Assembly: GCF_905475465.1 (NCBI RefSeq)
Contig: NC_062250.1
Coordinates: forward strand, 3,804,501 to 3,868,500
DNA: 64,000 nt
Direction of reading: 5' to 3'
Source: Pieris napi
Taxonomy: Eukaryota > Arthropoda > Insecta > Lepidoptera > Pieridae
Shown: positions 53,490 to 64,000 of the stretch, one piece after another
Position numbering within the stretch: the stretch's first letter is position 1
How the letters are laid out: every line of letters starts with the position of its first letter
Notes under the pieces: model-generated
What the model was told of the DNA's origin: nothing
Seen by the model: only the letters and a program-made list of their open reading frames with translations
The model's database searches: none
Position numbers and translations under genes: made by a program

Positions 53490-53640
53490 TATATATACAA
53501 ATGAATTACTGTTCGTTTGTCTCGCTCAAACTTGAGAATGGCTGGACCGATTTGGCTAATTAATCTTGATATATTTTTGGAAGTTTAGGGAAGGTTTAAA
53601 TGGTGGGAAATATAAATAATAAGTAAATAAAAATACTAAA
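53490..53640 (+). mobile_element. Helitron 5' fragment, third type
   Basis: After a tatata run: 'caaatgaattactgttcgtt', 'ggctggaccgatttggctaa'. These are the usual opening words of another lepidopteran Helitron family. The 3' part is absent. Confidence 0.5.
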
Positions 53641-54081
53641 AACGACGACCAATAAAACTAGTCCCTGCTGGGACATATTTGGTCTTTTGTCTTTTTAGAA
53701 TCAAAAAATGTCTCTCTCTCTTCTAATACTTGATGACAAATAAAATAATTGTATTAAGATTTTGACACAAACATATGTAGGTGATACAAAGTTCACCGAG
53801 TCTTCTAGCAAGATTATAATTTTAAGACCGCAAATGGACTTGAAATTGTGAGGAACAAATTACTTGGTAGGTAGGTAAATTATAAAATTATTTTTATAAT
53901 ATACCTACCGTCTCTTGTTAGAATACTTATTTATTTCTTTACAGCAACTGAAAAAAATAAACCAATATTGTCATTTTGCATTGCTGTCAAATTGTCAGGA
54001 TTTTGACAGATGACAGTTCGCGCTTAAAATTATCTCTGGGTTAGAAATCTAAAAACCATATTTATATTGCGCTATTCGAAT
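53641..54081. other. no gene; small palindrome at about 53870-53909
   Basis: An imperfect inverted repeat (ggtaggtaaattataaaat / its inverse) sits at 53870-53909. Nothing else. Confidence 0.5.
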
Positions 54082-54097
54082 TTAAATATATGACGTA

Positions 54098-54270
54098 CCT
54101 GTACGCTTTAGCAAAATTCGTAATAAACAGATTAAAAGCGCGCAAGAGATAGAAGCGAAATAATTTTTAAGAGGTGGAATTTCCCTCTCCTCATTAGTGA
54201 GGGCGTTATGAAAGGCGCATCCTGCATTCCTATGCTTATATTTTGCAACTATATTACGTCGCCAACTCAT
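54098..54270 (-). CDS. candidate first coding exon with splice donor
   Basis: An ATG at 54270 (context cggaaATGag) opens 57 codons, then reaches a consensus donor, gtacag|gtacgtcat, with the GT at 54097-54096. Without splicing the frame stops 4 codons later. The N-terminal half is polar and charged, and a hydrophobic stretch lies at about residues 38-51 (FASISCALLICLLRILL). I do not recognise the protein, and no downstream exon was found in the window on this strand. The evidence is only the ORF plus the donor, so this is a weak call. Confidence 0.22.
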
Positions 54271-55784
54271 TTCCGTTCATTAATTGCACTTAACATCTAG
54301 AAACCTCATTAGGCGACTGTGCAACGTATTGTTAACAATCACGTGAATTGTCATTTTATTATCGTTAAAAAGTCTTAAAGAAATTTGGATTTTACAAATT
54401 TAAAGTTTTTATTGGAATAACTAGAATATTTAAATTACAAAATAAATAATACGATTTTTAATGAAGTATTTAGACCATGACAACAATTATAAATAACTCA
54501 ACTTATTATTATGACAGTATGTTTTTGTTCTTATTATATGACATTATGAAAATTAATATGACATTTGCATGCCTATTTGTATATCGCTGATTGTGCGAAT
54601 ACCACTTTCCTTGCAACTTAACGATTTATTATTATTATTAACACTCTTTCTATTTCACACTCTTTAAAAAATGTATTGCAATTTTAACATACAGAGAGTA
54701 TGCAAGTTTGCACTGTCTCGATTCTAAATGACACTATGTAAAAAATAATTAATGAACTGCATAGATTAACCTACGGTTTTAATTGTCCGTTGAGTGAACA
54801 AAATAATTGCTTCATGTCAGTACTGTAAAAAATAGTTAGTCTTTTTGTATACATTTTAATCTATTACTGTTTAATGTTGTTTTGTTTTTTATGTGATGTA
54901 AATAGTTACCGCATTAGAATAATCTGTAATGGTAGCTTATTTTGTTAAATAAAAAAATAATCTTACCCTTATGGCTTAGCCCTATAGAAACGGATTCGCA
55001 TCTTAGACTTTTTTATGAGGCGGGGATTATGTATACAAAAACCACATTATATCACTAAATTTATACCAAACACATACTTAGGAATAACTAATTAAACATT
55101 CACACTTAATTTCTAAAAAAGGTTCTATTATAATCAAACAATTCTTTCAGAAATGACTTAGAGTAAATTTAAAAATCTGTCCTAACATTTTGGATGCTTT
55201 AAAGCCTGCGTACACGAGTACCTAGATTATCTTTTCGTATACTCTATTGAAAGATTTTACAACACCAATGAAAAATAAAAGTGACTTATATACATGAAGG
55301 TTTCGTAAAGTAAAAACACATTTACAGATAAGTGTGGTCGACAAGCGACTGCAGTACCTACTAAATTTAAAACTTGATTAAAATATTATATTTTGTTTGT
55401 AGATATAATTTGGAAACAAACTTACTATCACGGCAATATGAGCTCATAATACATAAATAATTTCGCATTCCCCTTACAAATACCCTTCATAACATAAATC
55501 TTTAACATCGAATATTTGGATAAAAATATTTCCCTCAAAAATTATAGCGGTCATCGAAAAATAACTTAACAAATAAAAATGGGGTCCGTCCATGGTAAAG
55601 AGCTTGGAGCAATAAAAATATCGAATGGAATATTGGAACCCTTCGAGATAATAATTTCCAATAGTACCTATACTTTGCTAAGGTAACGTATTTGAATCTC
55701 GCAAAAATAATAATGTGTACTTGATATCATAGTATAATTATACAACTATTACTGCAATTACCATTTTGATATGAAGATAATTTT
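54271..55784. other. no gene recognised
   Basis: 1.5 kb of AT-rich sequence without supported ORFs or repeats. Confidence 0.5.
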
Positions 55785-55858
55785 GACAAATGATCATGAA
55801 ACAAATACATAAATCTGAAGCACAGACCTAAAAATGGTTGTAGAGCCTCTGATTTTTT
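55785..55858 (+). mobile_element. SINE family A 3' fragment
   Basis: 'gacaaatgatcatgaaacaa', 'cagacctaaaaatggttgta', 'gagcctctga': the tail of SINE A only. Confidence 0.65.
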
Positions 55859-56483
55859 ATATACACATATATAATACTGGTTTTGATTTTTTTCGGATCT
55901 GATACGTGTTGAAGCTTCTGAATATTGAATGCTTGACTCTCTTGTTGTTGTTGAAAAAGCTCCACATACCTTGGGGCTATTCATGTATTACGTAAGCAGA
56001 TTTACTGCAATTCACCCCCCCCCCCCTCTTGTCAGCAAAAGTAAGCAAATCTTTCAAATAATAGTATATAAACGTATTAATAAGAATCCTCGAAAATGCA
56101 TTTCGTTTTCAAGCATAGACAATGTGTACTAACAAATAAGACAATCAAAGAACCCCCTATAGTGGTAACGTAATACTTGAACGACCATAAAGAATATTGA
56201 ATTAACACATTGAAAAAATGGTTGGATCATTAACACGGTATTTAACTCTTTAATAAACATCAATTAATCAATCGTAAATATACGTTAACTAGTTCAGTAA
56301 CAACTATTATTTAACTTTATTTCTCACTACCGCATCCTGTTAGCCTCGTAACTTTGTTTTTTTAACTAAACCGCTATCTTTCCGTATCGGGTGTATCTGG
56401 TTTGCAATCAGATGTTATGTTAGTTTTTTAAATTGAATAACGTTATAAAAAAGTATTATTTAACGCTGTGAATTCCAACTAGA
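55859..56483. other. no gene; C homopolymer
   Basis: A C-run of about 13 at 56014-56026. Otherwise nothing identified. Confidence 0.5.
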
Positions 56484-58804
56484 TAGACCACAAGCCCATG
56501 AACAAAAAATACCTGTGAAATGACCCAACCTGAATTACGCTTAGAAGGCTGTTACTATATCTGAAAATAGCTCTGAGCACTATGCCGTCATTTCTGAGCG
56601 GTACATGTGAGTACGTGAGTGAATGGACTTTCGCAGGTACAATGGGGGAATTTCGACAAATTATTAATGTACGGCTTTGTTATAAGTGTATAGATGATTA
56701 AAAATAAATGTCGAAAAACCTAGTGCCGTACAAAAGTGATGGTGCCGGAAGTCGGTGCAAATTTTTAATTCGACGACAGTTGCAGAAGCAATATAGGTCA
56801 TTTATTACTGTACGGCATTTGTGTGATTCCTTTTGGACACATATACAGATACTTTACCCGTAAACGCCGTACATATTTCCAGCGGAGCGGTCGAAAGCCA
56901 AGGGTCGGAACCCTACCCCTACACCCATATACCCTAAGGTCAATGTAAAATGTACGGCAACATGTTCAAAATATTATTTAACACGGACAATAATGTTTTA
57001 TAATTATGCCGTCCAAATATTATAGTTAATATTTGTGTAATTAAATATTTATCGAAATTTCAGGATTTACCAGGTTCTTACTGCTGTAAGATCAGAGAAT
57101 AATGTACGGCAACTTGTTTTTTTACATAATGTTACTAAATATTACCGTTGTACATTATAGCCGTTCATTATAAATGGTAACAAATAAAAATATTATGATA
57201 AAAAATATTTGAAATTTCCGAAATTTAGATGACTTTTCAAATGCTCCTAGAGTAATATGGGGAGTAATATTTTCAAATATTATTGTTATTTTATATGTAA
57301 CAAATATAAATAAACAAAAAAAACCAGATGCCGTACATTTTACTCCAGATTATTCTTTACAGCTGATAAAAACTTCGACGACGTTTGAGGTGTCCCTTAA
57401 GGTCATTAATAACTGTACATATCTGAGTATACTACCATAAGGCTGTAAAGTATATTTACAGCCTTATCGTACCAGCAGAGAGAGGTAAAGGAAAAATATT
57501 TTTAACAAAAATAAAAATATAATACAGGGCGTCCCAAAGTTATGAGACATGAAGGGAAAGTACCTTAAATATCGCAGATAGGGTATTTTACTAAAAGAAG
57601 ACTTTATGTTATTTTTAAAAGTTAGTAATTCTGCATTCAAAGATTTTTTAAAAACTACTTGCCTCGTCTGGAAATCGAACCGGCTTAAATTTAAAAAAAA
57701 CACCCCTACTTTTATGATGCCTGTGTATGGCCAAAACCTAATAACTTTTCTAAAGGAACAGACTCGTAGGGGATTTTTTTAGGCCGAATACGATAGATAA
57801 TGTTTTTAATTTGATTAAAAAGATATATTCACGCTGTTCCTTTCTTTTAAAATACTATGTTACTTAAGAAGAGTTATTAGTTTTTGGCCATTCTTTCGAT
57901 TGGCATCATAAAAGTAGGGGTGTTTTTTTTTACATTTAAGTCGGTTCGATTCCCAGACGAGGCAAGTAATTTTTAAAAAATCTTTGAATGCAGAATTAAT
58001 AACTTTTAAAAATAACATAAAGTCTTATTTTAGTAAAATACCCTATCTACGATATTTAAGGTACTTTCCCTTCATTTGCCATAACTTTGGGACGCCCTGT
58101 ATTGGTAGGCGGTGGTAGCGGACTATCGAAAGTGTACGGCATTTATCTTTTATTGAAGATTGTCTAAAGTATTAATAGCCTATGTTATTGCCGTACAGAT
58201 AAAAGTCACCGGAAAATGACTCTTTTCTGAGGAAAGTAATTTACCCCATACACCTATGTGTTCCACAAAAAATGTACGGCATGCTGGAAAATGTTATCTA
58301 TTTGTGAAGTACTCTCAAGATCATTTAATTTTATGTTGTTTCATATCATCATCACCTATATGCTAATCAGACATATGTTGCGACCCTTGGCTTTCGACCG
58401 CTCCGCTGGGAATATGTACGGCGTTTACGGGTAAAGTATCTGTATATGTGTCCAAAAGGAATCACACAAATGCCGTACAGTAATAAATGACCTATATTGC
58501 TTCTGCAATTGTCGTCGAATTAAAAATTTGCACCGACTTCCGGCACCATCACTTTTGTACGGCACTTGGTTTTTCGACATTTATTTTTAATCATCTATAC
58601 ACTTATAACAAAGCCGTACATTAATAATTTGTCGAAATTCCCCCATTGTACCTGAGAAAGTCCATTCACTCACGTACTCACATGTACCGCTCAGAAATGA
58701 CGGCATAGTGCTCAGAGCTATTTTCAGATATAGTAACAGCCTTCTAAGCGTAATTCAGGTTGGGTCATTTCACAGGTATTTTTTGTTCATGGGCTTGTGG
58801 TCTA
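56484..58804. mobile_element. 2.3-kb foldback element with mirrored TGTACGGC array
   Basis: Inverted arms of 424 bp each (56484-56907 and 58381-58804) begin tagaccacaagcccatgaac and end at ccaagggtcg. The sequence differs by only a few bases between arms. The flanking bases aga (56481-56483 and 58805-58807) may be a 3-bp target duplication. Fourteen exact copies of TGTACGGC or its complement occur: seven left of the nested MITE (56668, 56725, 56809, 56866, 56951, 57103, 57330) and seven right of it (58133, 58190, 58273, 58415, 58472, 58556, 58613), with mirrored order and orientation, plus near-misses. No coding frame. Such subterminal arrays are typical transposase binding sites, but I cannot assign a superfamily. 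Confidence 0.85.
57525..58099. mobile_element. Tc1/mariner-like MITE nested in the foldback
   Basis: TIR cagggcgtcccaaagttat at the left and its inverse at the right, flanked by TA (57523-57524 and 58100-58101). The arms extend ~200 bp with minor differences. No ORF. The TA target and CAGGG-type ends fit Tc1/mariner-related MITEs. Confidence 0.78.
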
Positions 58805-58823
58805 AGAGTGATTAATATATATT

Positions 58824-59100
58824 ACTAGCTTTCATCCGTTATAATTCGTTGCGTGATCTAACCTTCCTCTACCGACGATTTGATTTATTTCAATACATTT
58901 GGTCGTTTTATAGAACACTTTAAAAGATTCAAAGTCACTTAAAATAATAATATTTTCTGGGAGTTATATACGTATAATTTTATTGATTACAATCAAGTAT
59001 GCAGTATTTTCGTACAAGTTTTTTCCGGGAAATTATTAAAATGGTTACATTATATTATCATTGTTTTTTTCGCTGAATACTTGTAAGTTCATTTGAAATT
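58824..59100 (-). mobile_element. possible Helitron 3' end
   Basis: The plus strand reads a-CTAG-ctttcatccgttataat, which inverted gives a CTAG|T terminus. The body is not matched elsewhere in the window, so the call rests on the terminus alone. Confidence 0.3.
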
Positions 59101-59389
59101 TACGGCAGGGACTACTATGACTTTATTAATAACTGAATAAAGTTAGTACGTTACTTGATGCCATGGTTACCGTTCCTTCTATATGGAAGTCGTAACATAC
59201 ATGCAACTTTTATTCACATTTTAATTCCTTTGCCTTTTGTATAGAGAAAATATCAAGTCAAATATGAAAAAGAAAAACATCTCTGATACGTTATAATTAT
59301 ATTAAAATCCCATAATCAAGACATGACGACGACACGAAGTATGACTCCCACACACAAAGTAATTCTAAACACAAAAATCGTTAAAAATT
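59101..59389. other. no gene recognised
   Basis: Nothing identified. Confidence 0.5.
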
Positions 59390-59870
59390 CATTTACACTT
59401 CGTTACCTTATACAAAAACATACATACAAAAAAATCAGGTTACATAAAATATTTGGCAACGGGTGGCCTTGTCGATAACAAGCGATTTCTTCCAGGCAAC
59501 CCTAACATAGAACAATGAAAATAGAAATACCTACAAAAACTCAAACTCAAAATAACATATAACACTACCTATAACTAAAATAAGGTAAAATCTAAAGAAA
59601 AACAAAACATAACAAAATTAACAATAATATATATAAACAAAAATGTAGTAGCTAATCCAAGGGTTAATTGAGTCACAATTAATATATAAAAGTAGTAGCT
59701 AATTACGAGGCAGAAGAAAAATGATCAAAAAGAAGAATTTTAAATAAATTTAAAGACTGAGCTCGTTTGATATCGATATATAAAGAATTCCATAGCAGGA
59801 TACTTTGCACAGTAAAGGACGAATAAATTTACATGAACTATTAAAAATAGTTGAAACAATATTGCATAAA
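59390..59870 (-). pseudogene. LINE C-terminus and 3' UTR fragment
   Basis: Minus-strand translation near 59700-59810 gives LLWNSLYIDIKRAQSLNLFK followed by a short tail and stop, the pattern at the end of Jockey/CR1-group ORF2 proteins. The 3' UTR continues to 'gggttgcctggaagaaatcg' and 'ggccacccgttgccaaatat', words usual in lepidopteran LINE tails. 5'-truncated. Confidence 0.7.
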
Positions 59871-60199
59871 CATGCAATCTATTGGTCAATTTAAAGTTTT
59901 AATGGCACTGCACGGCGACTAAGCACCCCTTTATATCACTGACGTATAATCCTTGTTTATAAAACTTCTAACTTATAATGCCGCTTATGGCTTAACTGCT
60001 ATAAAGCCAATTAATAATTTCAAATACGGCAACTATTATGAGAAATATGGTATGTAACTTTAGAGAATGTATATAAAAAGTAAATATTTTAACTCCAAAA
60101 TCGATTGTGATGAGTTGATAGTGGTGTAAAAGGGGTAAGGTCTGGGAATGCTAATTGTTCCGTTATTTCATAATGTGATCAGTATCGCATCCTTAATAC
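59871..60199. other. no gene recognised
   Basis: Nothing identified. Confidence 0.5.
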
Positions 60200-60386
60200 A
60201 GATACCGGCAAACATCTTGAACAAATGTCCTTGCCTGCGCAGACGCGATTTTTAAGTATCACTGAGAGGGGCGGCGGCGGGAGAGTGACGTGTCGATCGC
60301 GTGGTAAATCAGTTGACGTTTGTGTCCCAGATGCGCAAACTTTCCCCCACTCCCTTGTTTAATGCTCAAGAAGTTTGCCGGTATCT
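60200..60386. mobile_element. small MITE, TIR agataccggcaaac
   Basis: Inverted ends agataccggcaaacatcttga / its near-inverse enclose a distinctly GC-richer core (ggggcggcggcgggag). About 187 bp, no ORF. Target duplication not resolved. Confidence 0.65.
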
Positions 60387-61770
60387 AAATCATGTGTGGC
60401 GCGTACGCTTGTGAATAAGTGGGTTTACTCATAAAATATTATGAGGAATATTTTTTTAACTGTATATTTTTATATTGCATGGAAATGTTACAGTGCAGTT
60501 TGCGGAGATTAAATAGAACTATATATATAATCGGCAAGCATATGTGCAATTGGATCCTGTGTGTAAGTTTGTAGATTTATAAATGACTTTGATACCCCAT
60601 TAACATAGAAGATTATATAACTTTTTTAACCGACTTTAAGGCAGAAATTTGTGAAGAAGACGAAACTATGTATGTTTGTTCACAATATTAGGAATATACC
60701 AGTTTAGAAAAGCCCAAGTTTCAGAGAAATCGATTCAATAGTATATAATATAGGTATACTCGCATTTCTGGAGAGGATTTGTATAATATCGTTAAATGGT
60801 AAATCATATCGCTATTTTTTTTACTCAGTCTCATTTAAATAGTAATTTTAGAGGTTATTATGGGTGCTGAATCTCGTTCATCGATAAGTACTAATTTGAA
60901 ATGTACCACAAAGAAAGGTTTGGTGGCCGTTAATATAGAATAAATTGTAAAACTTGAGTACACACGATATGTCTTTGATTCAAACTTAGTAACGAAAAAA
61001 ATGCACAGTCATTTGTAGGATAAGAAAATTAGTATAGGAACAATTAAAGAGAATACTGATAACAAAATTTGCCTATAAATCAATTACAAATAGTTCACCA
61101 TACACACAAACTCTAACTAAACAATGATTGAGTGTGTAGTTAAATAAGTAAAATTGTAAGCGGTTCAGAGTTATATCAAAACCACAGAGAAATGCAAATT
61201 ATTAAAATGTGGATATCGGGACTTTTAAATAGATAGAGATCACTCTCAACAAAATTTATAAAATATCTATTTCGAACAACATTATTTGAAATTAAAGATA
61301 TCTTTATTTATTCTAGACTAATTTATTGATTACACAATATATCAGGAGTTTTATTAATTACAATTAATTACATTTTGTATTCGGCCTTGTCGTACATATC
61401 TGGACCAAATCCCGGAGGTACTAGAGAAGGGACAAGTTAGAAGTACCCATAACCGCCGGGCATGCATGGTATATGTCATAACGTGGATGAAGCGAGAGAG
61501 GTATGTCAGGACTCTGCCTACTCCTTTGGAAAAGGAGTGATTATGTAACGTAATAAAGAAAATAAACTTTGTATTTTCTTTATATTATCATTGTAGAAAA
61601 CACAATAAACCCTAACCACTGTCAAAGATCCAAAGCAAAGCCAAGAATAAAAGCATAACAAAGATTTCAATTTGGTTTTCTCTAACGACATAGACGGAGT
61701 TTCAGTACCAATTTTATGACGTAATAATGCATACAAAAATTTGCAACCTAGCGACGTCTGTACATCTAAA
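60387..61770. other. no gene recognised
   Basis: AT-rich; a 72-codon minus frame at 61518-61736 is unsupported. Confidence 0.5.
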
Positions 61771-62010
61771 TTATCCTATAAAATCGTGAGTATTCAAGAG
61801 TTTAATGTTTCGCTTATAAAGTTTTTTATGGGACTGGGGCAAACGAGCAGGGTTACTTTGAATAATAAAGTGAGTGAGACACCTGCAACGCCGGGGGCTT
61901 TTGCCGTTCAGGGATGTTATGGTATATACCTCTACTGGCAGCTGGTTCCACAAAGAGGTGGTGGTGCAGAAAGTGCCTTAAGCGCCGTTGAGTTGAGGAA
62001 CCCCAGACGC
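61771..62010 (-). pseudogene. LINE C-terminal fragment, frame-shifted
   Basis: Two overlapping minus frames together show LRHFLHHHLF, then LWNQLPVEVYTITSLNGKSP and RRCRCLTHFI. The LWN.LP word is typical of LINE ORF2 C-termini. A frameshift lies near 61940. Confidence 0.55.
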
Positions 62011-62026
62011 CAGAATTATATATATA

Positions 62027-62057
62027 CATTATATATATATATATATATATTATATTA
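62027..62057. repeat. TA microsatellite
   Basis: A (ta)n run of about 30 bp immediately beside the LINE fragment. Confidence 0.9.
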
Positions 62058-62137
62058 GTTTCTTTCTTATAATATGTCAAATTCAATTGACATATTTTTC
62101 TTTACCCTATACCGGTGTAGGGTTCACATCTAGTCTA

Positions 62138-62370
62138 CCGCTAAACAATCCTGGCCCTCAGGTTTCCGTACCTGTTACGTAATCATTTGTTTTTATCTGA
62201 CAGACAAATACGTGATCAGACTTTTATGATACACGCCGTCAACTTTTTGGATCTATGGCATGTCAGTTCCTAACGATGCTTTGACATCGACATAACATGC
62301 AAGTGTAAATACGCACATAGAAAGCCGGGTATCGAATATACGACCACAGGGATAAGTGTTGCTAATTCTG
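62138..62370 (-). mobile_element. SINE family A, inverted, diverged
   Basis: 'ggccctcaggtttccgtacc', 'gccgtcaactttttggatct', 'acgcacatagaaagccgggt' and an altered box B. Old copy. Confidence 0.75.
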
Positions 62371-62735
62371 CTTGCTATAAGGTATATTAAATACAAGGAA
62401 CAAATCCAGGGTGGTTGGCTAGTTATGTAATAAAAGGCTAGGTAGCCAATTAAATCGTGGATTTTACAGACCTCTCGGTTTGCACAACCGTGGAGTGCCT
62501 TAGACAGCCCATGCTGGTTCAAATGTTGCAGTTTTAATAAGCGTACAGCTTCTTTGATAGCCAAGTGGTTAAAATAACGAGTTCGGATGAAATACAAAAT
62601 TCAGGTGAACCGGAGCGTTGTTTGTGGAGATTCAATCTAGCTTTTGTTATTACTCTTCGAAATAATCAAATTTCATTTGTCTGTGTGGGACCTGTGTAGC
62701 TCTTATTAGAAGCTTTTAATGTACATTTCTTTATT
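62371..62735. other. no gene recognised
   Basis: Nothing identified. Confidence 0.5.
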
Positions 62736-63068
62736 GACGTTCATAAGTGTATATTGTGTTACCCATATGAATGAATGATTTTTTTCAATAAATCATTTAC
62801 AGCTGAGTTTCATCATCGGACGTCGAGGCAGAATACGAAATTCCACCCGTATCACCTCGACATTCGCCGTTCCACAACTGAACGTTTTTCATGGCATTTT
62901 TTGCCGCGCACCACCACTATGTGGAAGCTGCCCACTGAAGTATTTCCGAACCAATTCGACTCAGGGTCCTTAAGAAAAGAGCTTAAAAGGCCGGCAACGC
63001 ACTCGCGAGCCCTCTGGCATTGAGAATGTTCATGGGCGGCGGTATCACTTAATATCAGGTGAGCCTCC
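62736..63068 (+). pseudogene. LINE C-terminus and 3' UTR ('ggcaggaggctca' family)
   Basis: The open frame 62775-63023 encodes a LINE ORF2 end: FHPYHLDIRRSTTERFS, FLPRTTTMWKLPTEVFP and LRKELKRPATHSRA. The first 40 bp (cgttcataagtgtatattgt...) are the tail of another LINE family, so this copy lies next to or within it. The 3' UTR has 'ggcggcggtatcacttaata' and 'caggtgagcctcctg'. It identifies the origin of the tails at 25775, 35482, 38372 and 50206. 5'-truncated. Confidence 0.82.
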
Positions 63069-63887
63069 TGAAATACATACATTATCCTTACAGACTTACA
63101 GACTTACTAGTGCTAATACCATTATATCGAGAAAAAATAAAATAAAATATAATATATACAATATCGCTACTGTGAATTCACTCAGCGAACATATAAATAT
63201 GTCCATAGCGTCGGAGACAGCATTCAGTGGGCATTCCGTATCTGCCTACACATAGGCAAGTCTTCAGTGCCTTATAACTGGATTACTGCAGGACAGGCAA
63301 TACGCCATGTACTATCAATCTATTCAAATATATTTATACTTGGCTTTGTGTATATTCGGGAGGTCTGGGAATGGGTCGTAAATCGATGTTTTTCCTTCTA
63401 AGTGTAACAATGTGTGTATAAGGGTAACCTCAAATGTTTCTTTAACTTTTGGACATATATTTATGATTTAATTTTAACCCTTCTACCACCAACGCCCGTT
63501 TTTAATAGCAACATTAGTACTACTAAAATATTCACTAGAAATCATTTATAAACATAAGGTTGGTCAGTACTGATATATAAATGAAAAATTTTATATGAAA
63601 TTTTAATTTGCAATAAAATTTTATAATATCGTTGAAAACGTATAAATTTCCGTAATTAAAACATAAAATGCAGACTATTATATTACTGCAATTATGAATA
63701 ACATTTGGTTGGTTTTAATATAAAAATTTTAATTGTCTATGTTTACAACGGCAATAACAAAAAGATAAATTTGCTTTCGTGATTGTTTTATAAAGCAATA
63801 AATTTTTTAACCAGTAATTATAAAGTAGTAGGTAGCTGTTATTTCATAAAGAAATAAAAACATGTGTGTGTATAGTACAGTACACGC
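63069..63887. other. no gene recognised
   Basis: Nothing identified. Confidence 0.5.
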
Positions 63888-63985
63888 GTTAGAAGTTATA
63901 CTCTTTGGCGTAACAAGATAAAAATCTTTTTAAATTTTTTATATTTCGCCTTATTCAAAGTTTGTAGAAAAAACGACACTAACTA
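63888..63985 (+). repeat. dispersed repeat 'tttggcgtaacaagataaaaat'
   Basis: Matches the reverse complement of 5640-5725 ('gttagaagttatact.cttt', 'ggcgtaacaagataaaaatc'). Probably runs past the window edge. Confidence 0.7.
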
Positions 63986-64000
63986 TATAAAAAAGGTATT

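Noticed and set aside
62252..62597. 114-codon minus-strand ORF
   Set aside because: It runs through an inverted SINE A copy and has no recognisable domain.

Overview
The window looks like an AT-rich, repeat-saturated intergenic or intronic stretch of a moth or butterfly (Lepidoptera). The evidence is its repeat content: several tRNA-headed SINEs, many short Helitrons with the lepidopteran 3' end (...gtcagCTAG|T), abundant 5'-truncated non-LTR retrotransposon tails and foldback MITEs. No multi-exon host gene can be recognised. The best host candidates are one small single-exon membrane protein (28783-29073, minus) and one possible first exon (54098-54270, minus). No rRNA, genuine tRNA or CRISPR array is visible.

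The dominant feature is a complete Ty3/gypsy errantivirus-like provirus on the minus strand (5936-18079). It has 203-bp LTRs that look identical, a 4-bp gatc target duplication, a tRNA-Leu primer site, gag with a CCHC knuckle, pol (protease, RT/RNase H, integrase) and an intact envelope ORF of the insect/baculovirus F type. At the end of gag is a textbook -1 frameshift signal: a slippery heptamer, an 8-nt spacer and a 7-bp hairpin. Between gag and protease lies a coding 27-bp minisatellite. pol is broken by a 1-bp deletion in the minisatellite, a 4-bp tandem duplication after the protease, and a 5'-truncated Jockey-like LINE. That LINE (9935-13466) is itself split by a 1.1-kb foldback element with an 8-bp target duplication (11312-12419). 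The provirus sits inside a small MITE, so four elements are nested.

1-5.8 kb holds SINE, Helitron and LINE scraps, a hAT-like MITE (3736-3920) and a 347-bp MITE (5287-5633). 18-29 kb holds a full-length SINE, two 5'-truncated LINEs (20489-21813 and 22471-23015), an RTE fragment and more Helitrons and SINEs. 32.5-33.4 kb contains a 447-bp direct tandem duplication that carries a SINE. 36-42 kb has Helitrons, an intact copy of the CAG-target MITE (37416-37656) and a long-TIR MITE (40288-40766). 43.4-44.5 kb is a triple nest: a SINE split by a hAT-like element that was itself hit by an RTE LINE. 45-55 kb is mostly SINE, Helitron and LINE tails. 56484-58804 is the most unusual element: a 2.3-kb foldback with 424-bp arms and 14 exact copies of TGTACGGC in mirror-symmetric order, interrupted by a Tc1/mariner-like MITE. 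The last 5 kb holds LINE tails, a SINE and a small MITE.

Functionally the window is a record of element-on-element insertion. The provirus genes would act together as an infectious-type retrotransposon, but pol is disabled. Everything else is non-autonomous or dead on arrival and would depend on partners elsewhere in the genome.
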